NCBI RefSeq assembly: GCF_039543385.1
Contig: NZ_BAABJQ010000033.1
Location: 1 to 64,000, forward strand
Source of the DNA: Rugosimonospora acidiphila
Lineage (GTDB): Bacteria; Actinomycetota; Actinomycetes; Mycobacteriales; Micromonosporaceae
DNA length: 64,000 nt
Direction: 5' to 3'
Each line of letters starts with the position of its first letter. The first letter of the stretch is position 1. A program made the position numbers and the translations under genes. Shown here in pieces: positions 34,731 to 44,198 of this stretch. Below the pieces are notes generated by a model. That model worked only from the letters and a program-made list of their open reading frames with translations. It made no database searches and was not told where the DNA came from.

Positions 34731-36536
34731 ATGCAGGTCATTGCTGAACATCATCAGGACTACAGTCCGCTCGCCCACTCGCTCGGTCTATCCTCACTCG
34801 TCGCGATCCTGCCGCTGCTGGTGCTGTTCGTGCTGCTCGGTGTGGTCCGGATGCGAGCCTGGCTCGCCTCGCTGATCTCCGTGATCGTCGCGCTGATCCT
34901 CGCCGTCGCGGTCTACTCGATGCCGTTGTTCGACGCGGTCAACAGCGGGCTGTGGGGCGCCGCCTTCGGGTTCTTCCCGATCATGTGGATCGTCATCAAC
35001 GCGATCTGGGTCTACAACCTGACCGTGGAGACCGGCCACTTCGACATTCTGCGCCGCTCGTTCGCCTCCATCAGTGACGACCAGCGCGTGCAGGCCATCA
35101 TCATCGCCTTCTGCTTCGGCGCGCTGCTCGAGGCGCTCGCCGGCTTCGGTACGCCGGTGGCGATCTGCTCGGTCATGCTGATAGCGCTGGGATTCCGGCC
35201 GATCAAGGCGGCGTCCATCGCGCTGGTGGCGAACACCGCGCCAGTCGCGTTCGGGGCGCTGGCCGTACCCATCACGACGCTCGGCGGGGTCACCGGGCTG
35301 CCCGTCAACGACCTCGGCGCCATGGTCGGCCGGCAGACCCCGATCCTGTCCGTCATCGTCCCGCTCGGCCTGGTGCTGATCGTGGACGGCCGGCGCGGCC
35401 TGCGGCAGGTCTGGCCGCTGGCCCTGCTATGCGGGGTGGTCTTCGGGGTGTTCCAGTTCCTGGCGTCCAACTACTGGTCGGTCCCGCTGGCCGACATCAT
35501 CGCCTCACTGGTCTCCGCGCTGGCCGTGCTGCTGGCCACCCGGGTATGGCAGCCGGCCGAGGGGTACATCGAACCTCAGGACGACGAGGATCTCGCCGGC
35601 GGTGGCACCGGCGTCCCGGCCGGCGGTGTGGGCGTGCGCGAGCCGGTGCCCGCGGGCGGCCCCGGCACCGCCCTGCGTACCCGGATCCCGGCACCCGCGG
35701 GCGGCCGCGACGGCGCGCGTACCGCGACGCCGGTGGGCGCGGCGACCGGCGTGCGGGACACTCCGATCGAGGTGTTCAAGGCCTACGCGCCGTACCTGGT
35801 GATCATCGTTGTGTTCGTGCTCGCCACGCGGGTACCGGCCATCACCGGCACGGCCCCCACCAAGGTCGGCCAGTCGGGTACCGGCCTGGAGTCGGTCACC
35901 CAAATCATCAACTGGCCGGGGCTGCACATCTTCAACAGCGCGGGCAAGGCCGTCGCCACGACCTTCAAGCTCAACTACCTGTCGGCCGCCGGCACCCTTC
36001 TACTCATCGCCGGTCTGCTCACCCTGCCGATCCTGCGCATCGGCGGCGGCCGCGCGGTGCGCGCCTACGGCCGAACCCTGAACCAGCTCAAGTTCGCCAT
36101 CCTGACCGTGATGCTGGTGCTGGGGCTCGGCTTCATCATGAACCAGTCGGGTGAGACCACCACCCTAGGCCTGTGGGTGGCCGGCGCCGGTGGGGCGTTC
36201 GCGTTCTTCTCACCGATCCTCGGTTGGCTCGGCGTCGCCGTCACCGGCTCGGACACGTCGTCCAACTCGCTGTTCGGCCTCCTGCAGGTCACCGCGGCCA
36301 ATCAGGCGGGCCTGTCGCCGAGGCTCATCGCCGCGGCGAACTCCTCCGGTGGTGTGCTCGGCAAGATGATTTCGCCGCAGAACCTGGCCATCGCCGCCTC
36401 GGCCGTGGGTCTGCAGGGTCGCGAGGGTGACCTGTTCCGCCGAGTCATCGGCTGGAGCCTGCTCTTCCTGCTGTTCATGTGCGTGATCGTCTACCTGCAG
36501 AGCACCCCGGTGCTCAGCTGGATGGTGGTCGGCTAA
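34731..36536 (+). CDS. Lactate/glycolate permease (LctP family)
   Basis: A 601-aa membrane protein of the L-lactate permease family: LPLLVLFVLLGVVRM near the start, the conserved LEALAGFGTPVAIC and VANTAPVAFGALAVP, then VTGSDTSSNSLFGLLQV and SSGGVLGKMISPQNLAIA near the end. About 13 helices are expected. A glycine/proline-rich cytoplasmic loop of some 70 residues around 285-350 is longer than usual. Located 30 bp after glcF with AGAGAAGGGG before the ATG, it probably imports glycolate or lactate as substrate for GlcDEF. Confidence 0.9.
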   Translation: MQVIAEHHQDYSPLAHSLGLSSLVAILPLLVLFVLLGVVRMRAWLASLISVIVALILAVAVYSMPLFDAVNSGLWGAAFGFFPIMWIVINAIWVYNLTVETGHFDILRRSFASISDDQRVQAIIIAFCFGALLEALAGFGTPVAICSVMLIALGFRPIKAASIALVANTAPVAFGALAVPITTLGGVTGLPVNDLGAMVGRQTPILSVIVPLGLVLIVDGRRGLRQVWPLALLCGVVFGVFQFLASNYWSVPLADIIASLVSALAVLLATRVWQPAEGYIEPQDDEDLAGGGTGVPAGGVGVREPVPAGGPGTALRTRIPAPAGGRDGARTATPVGAATGVRDTPIEVFKAYAPYLVIIVVFVLATRVPAITGTAPTKVGQSGTGLESVTQIINWPGLHIFNSAGKAVATTFKLNYLSAAGTLLLIAGLLTLPILRIGGGRAVRAYGRTLNQLKFAILTVMLVLGLGFIMNQSGETTTLGLWVAGAGGAFAFFSPILGWLGVAVTGSDTSSNSLFGLLQVTAANQAGLSPRLIAAANSSGGVLGKMISPQNLAIAASAVGLQGREGDLFRRVIGWSLLFLLFMCVIVYLQSTPVLSWMVVG

Positions 36537-36606
36537 GGCCGGCACCGGCCGCCCGCGCAGCACGACAGTCAGCCATTTCTGACCCGATCGCGAAGGGACA
36601 CCTGGA

Positions 36607-38781
36607 ATGACGGAGATTCGTCGACGCGACTTCCTGGCCACCGGCGCCGCTCTCGGTGGCGCCGCCATCGTGGGTGGCCTGACCGGAACCTCCGCCGCCG
36701 CCGCTAGCCCGGGCGCGAGCGCGGATCGCAAAGGGAACCGGCCGGATGACAGGCCCAAGCCGCCGCAGCCGGACGACCGGGTGCAGCCGGGCGACCTCTA
36801 CATTGAGCCGCCGACGCTGACCTGCCTGGGATTCGAGTGGCGCATCGAAGGAGACGACAACCGCAACGCGTCGGTGAAGGTGGAGTACCGCAAAAAGGGC
36901 AGCAGATCGTGGACCCGCGGAATGGACCTGTTCCGGATGAACGGTGAACGCGTGCTGTCCAACGTGCGGTTCGATGTGATCAGCCCGAACATGTTCATCG
37001 GCAGCATCCTCGACCTCGAACCCGATACCGAGTACGAGGTGCAACTGACGATGGCCGACCCCGATGGCGTACGCGGCAACGGACGCAAGAACGTCTCGGT
37101 GCGCACCAGGCCGGAGCCCGTGCCGTACCCGCACGGGCGGGTCTTCCACGTGTACCCGCACGGAACTCCGGACGACGTCAAAATCCAGCCCGCGTTCGAG
37201 GGGTTCAACGACGCGTACAACAACTCCGGTTCCGGCACTGACATGGCGTGGGCGACCCGCCCCCGGGTGCGGCCGGGCGACACCCTGCTGGTGCACGCCG
37301 GGCTCTACAAGTACTCACGCGAGTTCTACACGAACACCGCCTCGCTCGACCGTACCCACTTCGAGGGCACCTACTACCTGCGCGGTAAGGGCACGGCCGA
37401 CAAGCCCATCGCCATCAAGGCGGCCGGCGACGGTGAAGTCATCTTCGACGGCAACGGCTGCTTCAACCTGTTCGACCTCAAGGTCGCCGACTACCACTAC
37501 TTCGAGGGAATCACCTTCCGCAACACCGAGCTCGCGATGTGGGTCGGCTCGCAGCACGAGGCGGGCGCCAAGGGCCTGACGGTCAAGAAGTGCCGTTTCG
37601 AGGATGTCGGGTTCGGCATCTGGACCAACTACTCGGGCTCGAGCAACTTCTACATCGCCGACAACGTGTTCCTCGGCCGCAACGACCCGGATCACGTGAT
37701 CATCTGGAGCGATCCGTCGGACACCGACTACCTCGGCCAGCCGTTTCCGCCCTCGATGGGCCAGCCGTCGACGGACACCGTACCGCCGCGCTACGGCTCC
37801 TACCTGGCCATCAAGGTCTACGGTCAGGGCCACGTCATCTGCTACAACGAGGTACGCAACTTCCACGACGGCATCGACTGCGAGACCTACGGCAACCCGG
37901 ACGGCTCGTTCGCGACCGATCCGAACCTGCCCGACACCACCGACGGTCCGAAGTACCCGCCCAAGGAGTACTGGGACCTGCGGCCGGTCGCGATCGACGT
38001 CTACAACAACTACATGGACAACTTCCATGACAACCCGTTCGAGGCCGACGGCTCCCTGCACAACTACCGCATCATGCGCAACCTGATGCTCAACTGCGCC
38101 TCGCACGGATTCTGCAACCAGCCGACCCTCGGCGGCCCGATCTACTGGATCCGCAACGTCGCCTACCACATGCCCCGGGGCTCGACCCGAGGCGAGGCCA
38201 CCGGCGCCATCTTCTACAACAACACCATCCTGTCGGAGACGGCGCCGACCGGGATCGGCAGCAACATGCACTGGAAAAACAACCTGATCCTCGGCGAGGG
38301 CTTCACCGACCGCATCTTCGACGTGTCCACGAACACGAACTACACCTCATCGGATTACAACGGGTTCCGCGTCAATCCGGGCGTAGCGGCATCGTTCCGC
38401 TGGACTTCCCCGCCGTTCGGCGTGGCGTCGGACCAGCCCGCACCCGACCACACGCCCAGCCTCACCGCCCGGGACTTCGCCACCCTGGCCGAATACAGCG
38501 CGGCAACCGGCCAGGACAAGCACAGCGTCCTGGTCGACTACGACGTCTTCGTCAACGTGCCAAAGCTGGACGCGCAGGACCCGGCCCAGCGGACGAAGCG
38601 GGTGGACATCACCGACGTCGACTTCCGCCTGCGGCCCGGCTCAGCCGCGGTCAACGCCGGAGTGGTGATTCCCAACGTGACCGACGGCCACACCGGCAAG
38701 GCGCCGGACCTCGGCGCCCTGGAGACCGGCAAACCGCTTCCGCACTGGGGTCCGCGCCTGCAGGGCCCGCACTGGAAGTAG
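36607..38781 (+). CDS. Tat-exported right-handed beta-helix protein
   Basis: A 724-aa protein beginning with a twin-arginine signal (IRRRDFLATGAAL, then a hydrophobic stretch to SAAAASP). A small fibronectin-like region with DLEPDTEYEVQLTM follows, then a long parallel beta-helix region rich in NxF/NxY steps (VFDGNGCFNLFDL in pattern, ADNVFLGR, MRNLMLNC, YNNTILSE). Such proteins are usually polysaccharide lyases or glycosidases of the cell exterior; no catalytic residues could be assigned. It is 70 bp after the permease and may be co-transcribed, ending at a terminator shared with the convergent LuxR gene. Confidence 0.82.
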   Translation: MTEIRRRDFLATGAALGGAAIVGGLTGTSAAAASPGASADRKGNRPDDRPKPPQPDDRVQPGDLYIEPPTLTCLGFEWRIEGDDNRNASVKVEYRKKGSRSWTRGMDLFRMNGERVLSNVRFDVISPNMFIGSILDLEPDTEYEVQLTMADPDGVRGNGRKNVSVRTRPEPVPYPHGRVFHVYPHGTPDDVKIQPAFEGFNDAYNNSGSGTDMAWATRPRVRPGDTLLVHAGLYKYSREFYTNTASLDRTHFEGTYYLRGKGTADKPIAIKAAGDGEVIFDGNGCFNLFDLKVADYHYFEGITFRNTELAMWVGSQHEAGAKGLTVKKCRFEDVGFGIWTNYSGSSNFYIADNVFLGRNDPDHVIIWSDPSDTDYLGQPFPPSMGQPSTDTVPPRYGSYLAIKVYGQGHVICYNEVRNFHDGIDCETYGNPDGSFATDPNLPDTTDGPKYPPKEYWDLRPVAIDVYNNYMDNFHDNPFEADGSLHNYRIMRNLMLNCASHGFCNQPTLGGPIYWIRNVAYHMPRGSTRGEATGAIFYNNTILSETAPTGIGSNMHWKNNLILGEGFTDRIFDVSTNTNYTSSDYNGFRVNPGVAASFRWTSPPFGVASDQPAPDHTPSLTARDFATLAEYSAATGQDKHSVLVDYDVFVNVPKLDAQDPAQRTKRVDITDVDFRLRPGSAAVNAGVVIPNVTDGHTGKAPDLGALETGKPLPHWGPRLQGPHWK

Positions 38782-38798
38782 CGCGGCGGACCCTCCAC

Positions 38799-38869
38799 GA
38801 CATGCCGACGACTACCACGGCATGCCGACGAATGCGGCATGACGACGAATACGGCATGACGACGAATAC
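38799..38869. repeat. Tandem CGGCATGACGACGAATA repeats
   Basis: Two perfect 17-bp copies at 38835-38868 preceded by two diverged copies with GCCGACGA. They lie between the beta-helix gene and its terminator and appear non-coding. Confidence 0.65.
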
Positions 38870-38902
38870 CGCGGGGGCGGTGGCGCTGCCGCCGCCCCCG
38901 CG
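38870..38902. terminator. Bidirectional hairpin between convergent genes
   Basis: Perfect 11-bp stem CGCGGGGGCGG / CCGCCCCCGCG with an 11-nt loop between the beta-helix gene and the convergent LuxR gene. The remaining DNA up to 39080 has no gene that I can support. Confidence 0.65.
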
Positions 38903-39080
38903 CGTACCCCAGGTTCGGCGCGTCACCAACCTCGCCTGAGCGCTACGCCACAACGCCAGAGACCCACGCCGCCCCTGCGAGTGCTCGGACTCACGTGGCA
39001 CGAATCCGGTCAAACTCCTGCCTCGCTGGCGCCCCGTCCAACCGGCCGTGCATCATGGATGATCCCGCCGGCCGCCGGTA

Positions 39081-41834
39081 TCAGGTCAGCAGCTTCACCA
39101 GTTCGGTACGCGAGCGCACGCCGAGCCGGGCGAAGATGTTGCGCAGGTGATGGTCGATGGTACGGGGGCTCAGGAACAGGCGCGCCGCCACCTCGCGGTT
39201 GGTCGCGCCGTCCGCGACCAGCCTGGCGATCCGCTCCTGCTGCGCCGTGAGCAGGCCGTCGGCGCTTGCCCGCCGGGGCTCCACGTGATCGCCGGCGGCG
39301 CGCAGTTCCGTGGTTGCCTGTGCGGTCCACCGGTCGGCGCCGAGCACCCGGAACGTTTCCAGGGCGCTGCGCAGATGTTCGCGCGCCGCGGCGGGCCGGC
39401 GGCGCCGGCGCAGTTGCCGGCCGTACAGCAGCTCGGTGTGTGCCCTGGCGAAGCCCGGCGGACCGAGGGCGTGCTGGCGCAGCGCCTCCCGGAAGTACTC
39501 CTCGGCCTCAGTCGCGCCGCCGGCCAGCAGGGCGTGGCAGCGCGCCGACAGGGCCAGCCAGGTCGGGTTACCGGTGTAGGCGGCCCACAGGTCGAAGATG
39601 CGCACCGCCTCCGCGGGTACCGTCCGGTCCGCGCAGCGGGCCGCCGCCTCGACCAGGTGCGGGGTCGCGGCCACCTGCACCACCAGGTTGCCCCGGCCGG
39701 TACCGATCGCCAGTAACCCGTCCAGGCGGTCGACCGAGGACTGGAACTGCCCCTCCATCAGATCGAGCAGGGCCAGCGCCCACTGCGCGAACGCCTGCGG
39801 CTGGCTGAGCCCGTCGACGCCCTGGTAGGCCCGCGCCTCACGCAGCAACAGCAGGCAGCTGTCCCGGTCGCCGTTCAGCGCGGCGAGCACGGCCAGCGTC
39901 CCCAGGTGATTCTCCACCAGGTTGCGTTGACCGGTGGCCCGGGCCAGCCGCAATCCCTCCAGCGCCGACGCCGACGCCTCGTCGTGCCAACCGAGAGCGA
40001 ACTGGGCGAACGCGGCGGACTCCAGCGCCTGGGGCACGACGACCGCGTTGCCGGTGGTTCGCCCCAACTCGGCCGAGCGCGTCGCCAGCGTGAGCGCCAG
40101 GCTGTCGTCGCCGAGCAGCACGCCGGCCATGCTCATCCGGGACAGTGTCACCGGGTCGTCGAGGGCCGGCGCCTGCGCCAGTACCGGGCCCAGCAGCCCG
40201 GAGGCCGAACGGTAGTCGCCGCGCAGGATCGCGGCCATCCCAGAAAAGTAGGCGAACAGTGGCCGTGGACCCTGCGGCTCGCCGGCATGCCGCAATGCCA
40301 GCGCCTGCGCCGCCACGTCGGCGTACTGGGAGTGCCCACCGCCCAGGCACAGCGCCTCCCCGGCCAGTAGCAGGGCGCCCGCCGCCAGTTGCTGGTTGCG
40401 GCCGGTCAGCGCGCCGGCCGCGGCGAGCAGCGCGTGCCGCGCCTCGGTGACCGCGCCGACGCGCAACTCCAGCTCGCCGGTGAGCAGCACGGCCCGGGCG
40501 CGTACCGAATCGGGCACGTCCGGCCGGCGTACCCGGCGGATCAGCACCCGGGCCCGGTGCGGCTCGCCGGACAGCCACGCGTGCCGGGCGGCGCCGAGCA
40601 GCGCGGCGGTGGCCGTGCCGGCGTCCGGGCTCAGCTGTGCGGCGCGTTCCAGTGCGTGCGACGCCGGTCCGTGCGCGGCGCCCCGGGCGGCCCGGATCAG
40701 GTCGCGGGCCAGCCCGTCGTCGAGCCCCGGCGCGGCGGCGGCCCGGTGCAGGACGTGACGCACCGGGTGTCGGCGCGGATCGAGTACGCCGGCCAGCAAC
40801 AGATGTGCGTCCTGGCGTCGGGCCAGGCTCGACTCGTGGTACACGACGCCGCGCAGCAGCGGCGGGTCGAACCCCAGCGCGGTACCGGTGACCCGGAGCA
40901 GCCCCGCGGCTTCGGCCGGTTCCAGCGCGGCGATGTCGACGCCGGACGCGGCGGCCGCCGCGCGCAGCTCGGGTACGTCCAGCTCCTCGTCGGCCGCGGC
41001 GAGCAGCAGCAGCCAACGGGTACCGGGGGGCAGTGGGGCCAGCCGGGCCTTGTAGGCGCGGCGCAGTGCGCTCTCCGGCGGCAGGGTGACCGGGACGGGT
41101 GCGTCCCCGCGGCGCTGTTCGGGTGACAGCGACGCGGCAAGGTCGACGAGGGCACGCGGGTTCCCGCCGGCGGTCCTGGCCAGCAGCCCGGCCAGGTCTC
41201 CCGCGAGCGAGTCCGGCGCCACCCGGTCGGCCAGGACCTGTCGGCTGGCCGCCGCGTCCAGTGCGTCCACCCGGAGCGTGGGCAGGTCGGCGAGCGGCCC
41301 GGTACCGTCCTCGTCGCTGGCGGCGGCGAACAGCAGAGCCACCCGCTCCGCGGCCACCCGCCGCGCGGCGAACGCCAGTACTCGCAGGGAGGCACGGTCC
41401 AGCCGGTGCGCGTCGTCGATGCGGCACAGCACCGGCAGGTCCCGAGCCGCGGCGCACAGCAGGCCGAGCCCGGCCACGGAAAGCGCGAGCCCGTCGTCCT
41501 CCGGATAGTCGCCGTCCAGCGCCCGGGCCAGCCGGCGGGCCTGGGCCGGAGGTAGTGCCGCCGCGTAGTTCATGGCCGGGCGCAGCAAGCGGTGCAGGCC
41601 GGCGAACGCCAGCCCGGATTCGTCCCCGGCGCCGTCGGCGGCCAACACGGTGAACCGGTCGGCCGCGGCCGGGGCCTCGTCCAGCAGGGCGGTCTTGCCG
41701 ATGCCGACCGGACCGGACAGCAGCAGCGCACCGCCGTGGCCGGCGGTCGCGTCGGCGAGCAGGCCGGCCAGCACCCGCTGCTCCCGTCCGCGACCGCGCA
41801 ACGCGATCTTCGGGGTTCTGGCTGTCACCGCCAT
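39081..41834 (-). CDS. LAL-type LuxR-family regulator with AAA ATPase domain
   Basis: A 917-aa protein: Walker A GPVGIGKT (41-48) in an N-terminal STAND-like ATPase, a long helical repeat middle (TPR-like), and a C-terminal LuxR helix-turn-helix starting LLTAQQERIARLVADGATNR and ending HHLRNIFARLGVRSRTELV. ATG 41834 is chosen because the ATPase starts right after it; the frame is open for 138 bp more, and no good ribosome site is seen at either. Such regulators activate secondary metabolite or catabolic genes on sensing a ligand. Its target is not evident, though the upstream direct repeats may be its own control site. Confidence 0.88.
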   Translation of the reverse strand: MAVTARTPKIALRGRGREQRVLAGLLADATAGHGGALLLSGPVGIGKTALLDEAPAAADRFTVLAADGAGDESGLAFAGLHRLLRPAMNYAAALPPAQARRLARALDGDYPEDDGLALSVAGLGLLCAAARDLPVLCRIDDAHRLDRASLRVLAFAARRVAAERVALLFAAASDEDGTGPLADLPTLRVDALDAAASRQVLADRVAPDSLAGDLAGLLARTAGGNPRALVDLAASLSPEQRRGDAPVPVTLPPESALRRAYKARLAPLPPGTRWLLLLAAADEELDVPELRAAAAASGVDIAALEPAEAAGLLRVTGTALGFDPPLLRGVVYHESSLARRQDAHLLLAGVLDPRRHPVRHVLHRAAAAPGLDDGLARDLIRAARGAAHGPASHALERAAQLSPDAGTATAALLGAARHAWLSGEPHRARVLIRRVRRPDVPDSVRARAVLLTGELELRVGAVTEARHALLAAAGALTGRNQQLAAGALLLAGEALCLGGGHSQYADVAAQALALRHAGEPQGPRPLFAYFSGMAAILRGDYRSASGLLGPVLAQAPALDDPVTLSRMSMAGVLLGDDSLALTLATRSAELGRTTGNAVVVPQALESAAFAQFALGWHDEASASALEGLRLARATGQRNLVENHLGTLAVLAALNGDRDSCLLLLREARAYQGVDGLSQPQAFAQWALALLDLMEGQFQSSVDRLDGLLAIGTGRGNLVVQVAATPHLVEAAARCADRTVPAEAVRIFDLWAAYTGNPTWLALSARCHALLAGGATEAEEYFREALRQHALGPPGFARAHTELLYGRQLRRRRRPAAAREHLRSALETFRVLGADRWTAQATTELRAAGDHVEPRRASADGLLTAQQERIARLVADGATNREVAARLFLSPRTIDHHLRNIFARLGVRSRTELVKLLT

Positions 41835-41858
41835 TTTAGGAGTGTTACCCAGCCGGTC

Positions 41859-41881
41859 ATCGATGTGAAGACTATCGATGT
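41859..41881. promoter_or_regulatory. ATCGATGT direct repeats upstream of the LAL gene
   Basis: ATCGATGT at 41859-41866 and 41874-41881, spaced 15 bp, 25-48 bp before the presumed start of the LuxR gene. On the coding strand TATACAT overlaps the distal copy and could serve as a -10 box. Regulatory role inferred. Confidence 0.35.
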
Positions 41882-41987
41882 ATAGCGGCCCGCCGGGCGA
41901 TCCGCGCGAAACGCCCACCGCGGCGGCCGGGGCCGGCGCGGTGGGCGCGGGACGCGTGCGGGTGTCGAGCACGCGCGAACTCGCGGG

Positions 41988-42755
41988 TCAGCCGCCGATG
42001 CGGCCCAGCACGAACTGGGTGGCGGCGCTCTGGTACCGGTCGAGGTAGGTCAGGTGGACAACGGTGTTCAGGCCGCTGTCGCAGAACGTGTCACCGCTGT
42101 CGCAGTAGGAGTGGATCCGGCTGGCGTACTGCGCGAGCACCTGCAGCTGGGCCGAGGTGCGGGGGAACAGCCCGTTGCGGCGCGACGTTCCCAGGTCGTA
42201 CGACTGGTTGACGACGTGCCGGGGATCGCCGAACTGCACCACCGCGACCACCTTGCTCGCGACCGTGGAGCTGACGGGCGCGGTGGTGGCGCCGAGGGTA
42301 CCGCCACCACCGCCACCGAGCACGTCACCAACCACGTGCGCGCCCTGCGAGTACCCGACCAGCACGATCTTCTGGTTCGGGCAGCGCTGCACCTGCGAGG
42401 TGAGCTGCTGCTTCAGCGCGGCGACGCCCTGAGCGGAGCTTGCCGCGTAGTTGGTCAGCGTGGCCGGGTAGCTGACCGAGGCCCGGGCGACGGTCTGGCC
42501 GCTGCTGTTCACGATCTGGGTGACGAGGCTGCCGCTGATCCCCTCGCCCGGCGCCTCGGTGGAGGCCCGGGCGGTGATGATCTGCACGGCGGCGCAGCCC
42601 GAGCCCGGCGCCGGTACGGCGCTGGCCGGCGCCGCGGTCGCGGCCAACGCGAACCAGCCGGCGGCGCTGATGGCGGCCAGGGCCGACAGCCGTCCCAGGT
42701 ACCGGCGGGGACGGTCGGCGGACGGACGCGGGTGGACGGTGGTGGACGGGTTCAC
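41988..42755 (-). CDS. Secreted cutinase-family esterase
   Basis: A 255-aa protein with an N-terminal signal (hydrophobic 22-46, ending PASAVPAP). The cutinase triad is clear: S136 in VLVGYSQGAHV, D222 in YCDSGDTFCDSG and H234 in VVHLTYL, with cysteines placed as in the family. GTG 42755 follows GGGAGA at good distance; the longer open frame upstream has no signal peptide. It would cleave cutin, polyesters or lipids outside the cell. A short Gly-rich loop (GGGGGG, about 147-152) is unusual. Confidence 0.88.
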   Translation of the reverse strand: MNPSTTVHPRPSADRPRRYLGRLSALAAISAAGWFALAATAAPASAVPAPGSGCAAVQIITARASTEAPGEGISGSLVTQIVNSSGQTVARASVSYPATLTNYAASSAQGVAALKQQLTSQVQRCPNQKIVLVGYSQGAHVVGDVLGGGGGGTLGATTAPVSSTVASKVVAVVQFGDPRHVVNQSYDLGTSRRNGLFPRTSAQLQVLAQYASRIHSYCDSGDTFCDSGLNTVVHLTYLDRYQSAATQFVLGRIGG

Positions 42756-43182
42756 GGGCGTTCTCCCAATCTCTCGGGCCGATCGGCCGGATCGGCTCCC
42801 CGGCCGGCGGTGCCGGACCGGGAAGGGAAGCTCAGTACCGGGCCGCCTCGGCGTGGACGGTGTGCCGGCGGGAACGGCCGCCTGACCACCGCGTGGACCA
42901 CCACCGTCCACCGCGGCACCCGCTCACCGCATCGGCGAAATCACCGGCCTGTTTGTGGCGCCGATATCCGCCGACCGCCGCCGACCGGCTCCCGTGCCGG
43001 CGTACGAACGCGAACCGAGCCCGGTCGCGTACTTCCCGTGGGTGGGCAGACTGTGCGTGCTACGCAAGCACGTGAACGCCAGACCGGTGTCAACCAATGC
43101 GAGGTTCCGTCGCATGTGGTACTGCGCCCGTAGCGCGAGATTCGTTAGGCTGGCGCCAAAACGGACGGACGGGAGGGCTACC
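42756..43182. other. Gene-free divergent promoter region
   Basis: About 430 bp between the cutinase start and the first gene of the duplicated cassette. No recognisable gene is seen on either strand. TTAGGCT at 43145-43151 could be a -10 element for the cassette. Confidence 0.5.
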
Positions 43183-43437
43183 TTGGCGTCGATCGACGAG
43201 ATCATAGGCCGGATCCAAGCCGCAAGCCAGAAGGTCAACGAAGCCGCACAATCGCTCGACGCCGCTGAGAATACCGCTCGCCAGCTTCAAGCCGCGATGG
43301 CAGCTGTCGGCGTGCAAGACAAGGCCGCGCAGTTTGCCCAGGTCGAGAACGTGATCCAGGGGGCGCGGCAACACTTGCTCGGCAATCAGGAGATGACGAA
43401 CCAGGCGATCAACCTCGCCAAGCAGGCCGGAGGTTGA
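43183..43437 (+). CDS. Cassette copy A, gene 1: small helical protein of unknown function
   Basis: An 84-aa protein, starting TTG 43183 after GGGAGGGC. It reads ASIDEIIGRIQAASQKVNEA and goes on as a single long amphipathic, probably coiled-coil, helical protein without cysteine. Its paralogue lies at 47284-47030 on the other strand: same length, same start (ASID), same VQDKAAQFAQV core and same end (AG/SAGG before the stop). I recall similar small alpha-helical proteins annotated with DUF numbers in Micromonosporaceae, but give no name. After its UGA stop the same frame stays open for 98 codons (next entry). Confidence 0.75.
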   Translation: MASIDEIIGRIQAASQKVNEAAQSLDAAENTARQLQAAMAAVGVQDKAAQFAQVENVIQGARQHLLGNQEMTNQAINLAKQAGG

Positions 43438-43734
43438 AGAGGATCCGGCGGAGCTTCGTGGAGTCCCGGCGAGGCCGCCGGCAAGGGGCGCAAGCGAGAA
43501 CGTCGAACGAAGAAGAAGCCCTCGGGAGACCGCCGGTACACCGAGTGGCGTGATCGAGCGATCAAGTACTCTCCGTACGGCGTCGGGTTGGCGTCCGGCA
43601 CGTATGAGGCCGTTGTCAATTCGAATAAATGGGTAACCATCGCCATCCTCGTCGGCACGACGGGCGTAGGCATAGGGAAAGACAAGTGGGACGAATTCCA
43701 GGAAGAGCGCAGGAAGCACAAACGGAAGGGCTAG
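43438..43734 (+). CDS. Cassette copy A, ORF 2: in-frame downstream ORF without a start codon
   Basis: The frame that ends gene 1 at TGA 43435-43437 continues for 98 codons to TAG 43732. The reading is protein-like (Lys/Arg-rich front, YTEWRDRAIKYSPYGVG, a hydrophobic VTIAILVGTTGVGIG, then KDKWDEFQEERRKHKRKG). It aligns with ORF 2 of copy B: same GG-stop-RG junction, a Y-x-P-x-GV motif, a hydrophobic stretch and a W(D)xFxER basic tail. There is no in-frame ATG, GTG or TTG before a TTG at 43588, inside the conserved part. UGA readthrough giving a 183-residue fusion, or a non-standard start, would be needed. It could be a one-pass membrane or amphipathic protein. Confidence 0.6.
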   Translation, partial: RGSGGASWSPGEAAGKGRKRERRTKKKPSGDRRYTEWRDRAIKYSPYGVGLASGTYEAVVNSNKWVTIAILVGTTGVGIGKDKWDEFQEERRKHKRKG

Positions 43735-43742
43735 CTGCGACT

Positions 43743-44198
43743 ATGGAGATCGACGAGCGCATAGAGAGTCGCGTACGAGCGGCGTTCGGTGCCGCTATCG
43801 GACAAGACGGGGACGACTTAGTCGCAGCTCTTGAGGGACTCGATGAGCAGGGTTCGCAGGAAGCCCTGGGTCTTGGCCTGACCGTTGTCGAGTTCGTACT
43901 CAGGGACGCATTCGGAGACGAGCCGACTATCGCCGAACTGTCCACCGAAGCGAGCGAGATGCGGGAGGATCTCCCCAGACTCCTAGAGTTGGTAGACCAG
44001 AGCGATGTCGTAACGTTTCTCGCGGCTGTTGCCCGAGGTGACACTTCCCTCGGGGGTCTGGGCGCCAAAGATGTTGGATGGCTGACCTTTGTTTGTGGCG
44101 GCTACCTACTGGACACTCGAGGGCTCCCCGACCAGACGTGGTGGGAGTACCTTAACGAGATCTGGCAGGCTGTGAGTGATCGTCCCGCCGCGGAATAG
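43743..44198 (+). CDS. Cassette copy A, gene 3: conserved protein of unknown function
   Basis: A 151-aa acidic, mostly helical protein, ATG 43743, 8 bp after the end of ORF 2. Its paralogue at 46665-46210 has exactly the same length and shares an N-terminal E-x-R-x-R-x-A-(F/Y)-x-x-A-I pattern, GDTSLGGLGAKDV versus GDVTLGGLGGEDV, a CGxxLL motif and a WxYLxEIW motif near the end. No known domain is recognised and no signal peptide or membrane span is seen. The fixed order with the two preceding ORFs in both copies indicates a joint function. Confidence 0.75.
   Translation: MEIDERIESRVRAAFGAAIGQDGDDLVAALEGLDEQGSQEALGLGLTVVEFVLRDAFGDEPTIAELSTEASEMREDLPRLLELVDQSDVVTFLAAVARGDTSLGGLGAKDVGWLTFVCGGYLLDTRGLPDQTWWEYLNEIWQAVSDRPAAE

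Noticed and set aside
43435..43437. Selenocysteine insertion at the cassette UGA
   Set aside because: No SECIS-like hairpin or selenoprotein features were seen, and the flanking residues are not cysteine sites; plain readthrough is the simpler hypothesis.
43434..43555. TTG overlapping the UGA (TTGA) as start of a coupled gene in the other frame
   Set aside because: That frame ends after about 39 codons and is not conserved between the two copies.
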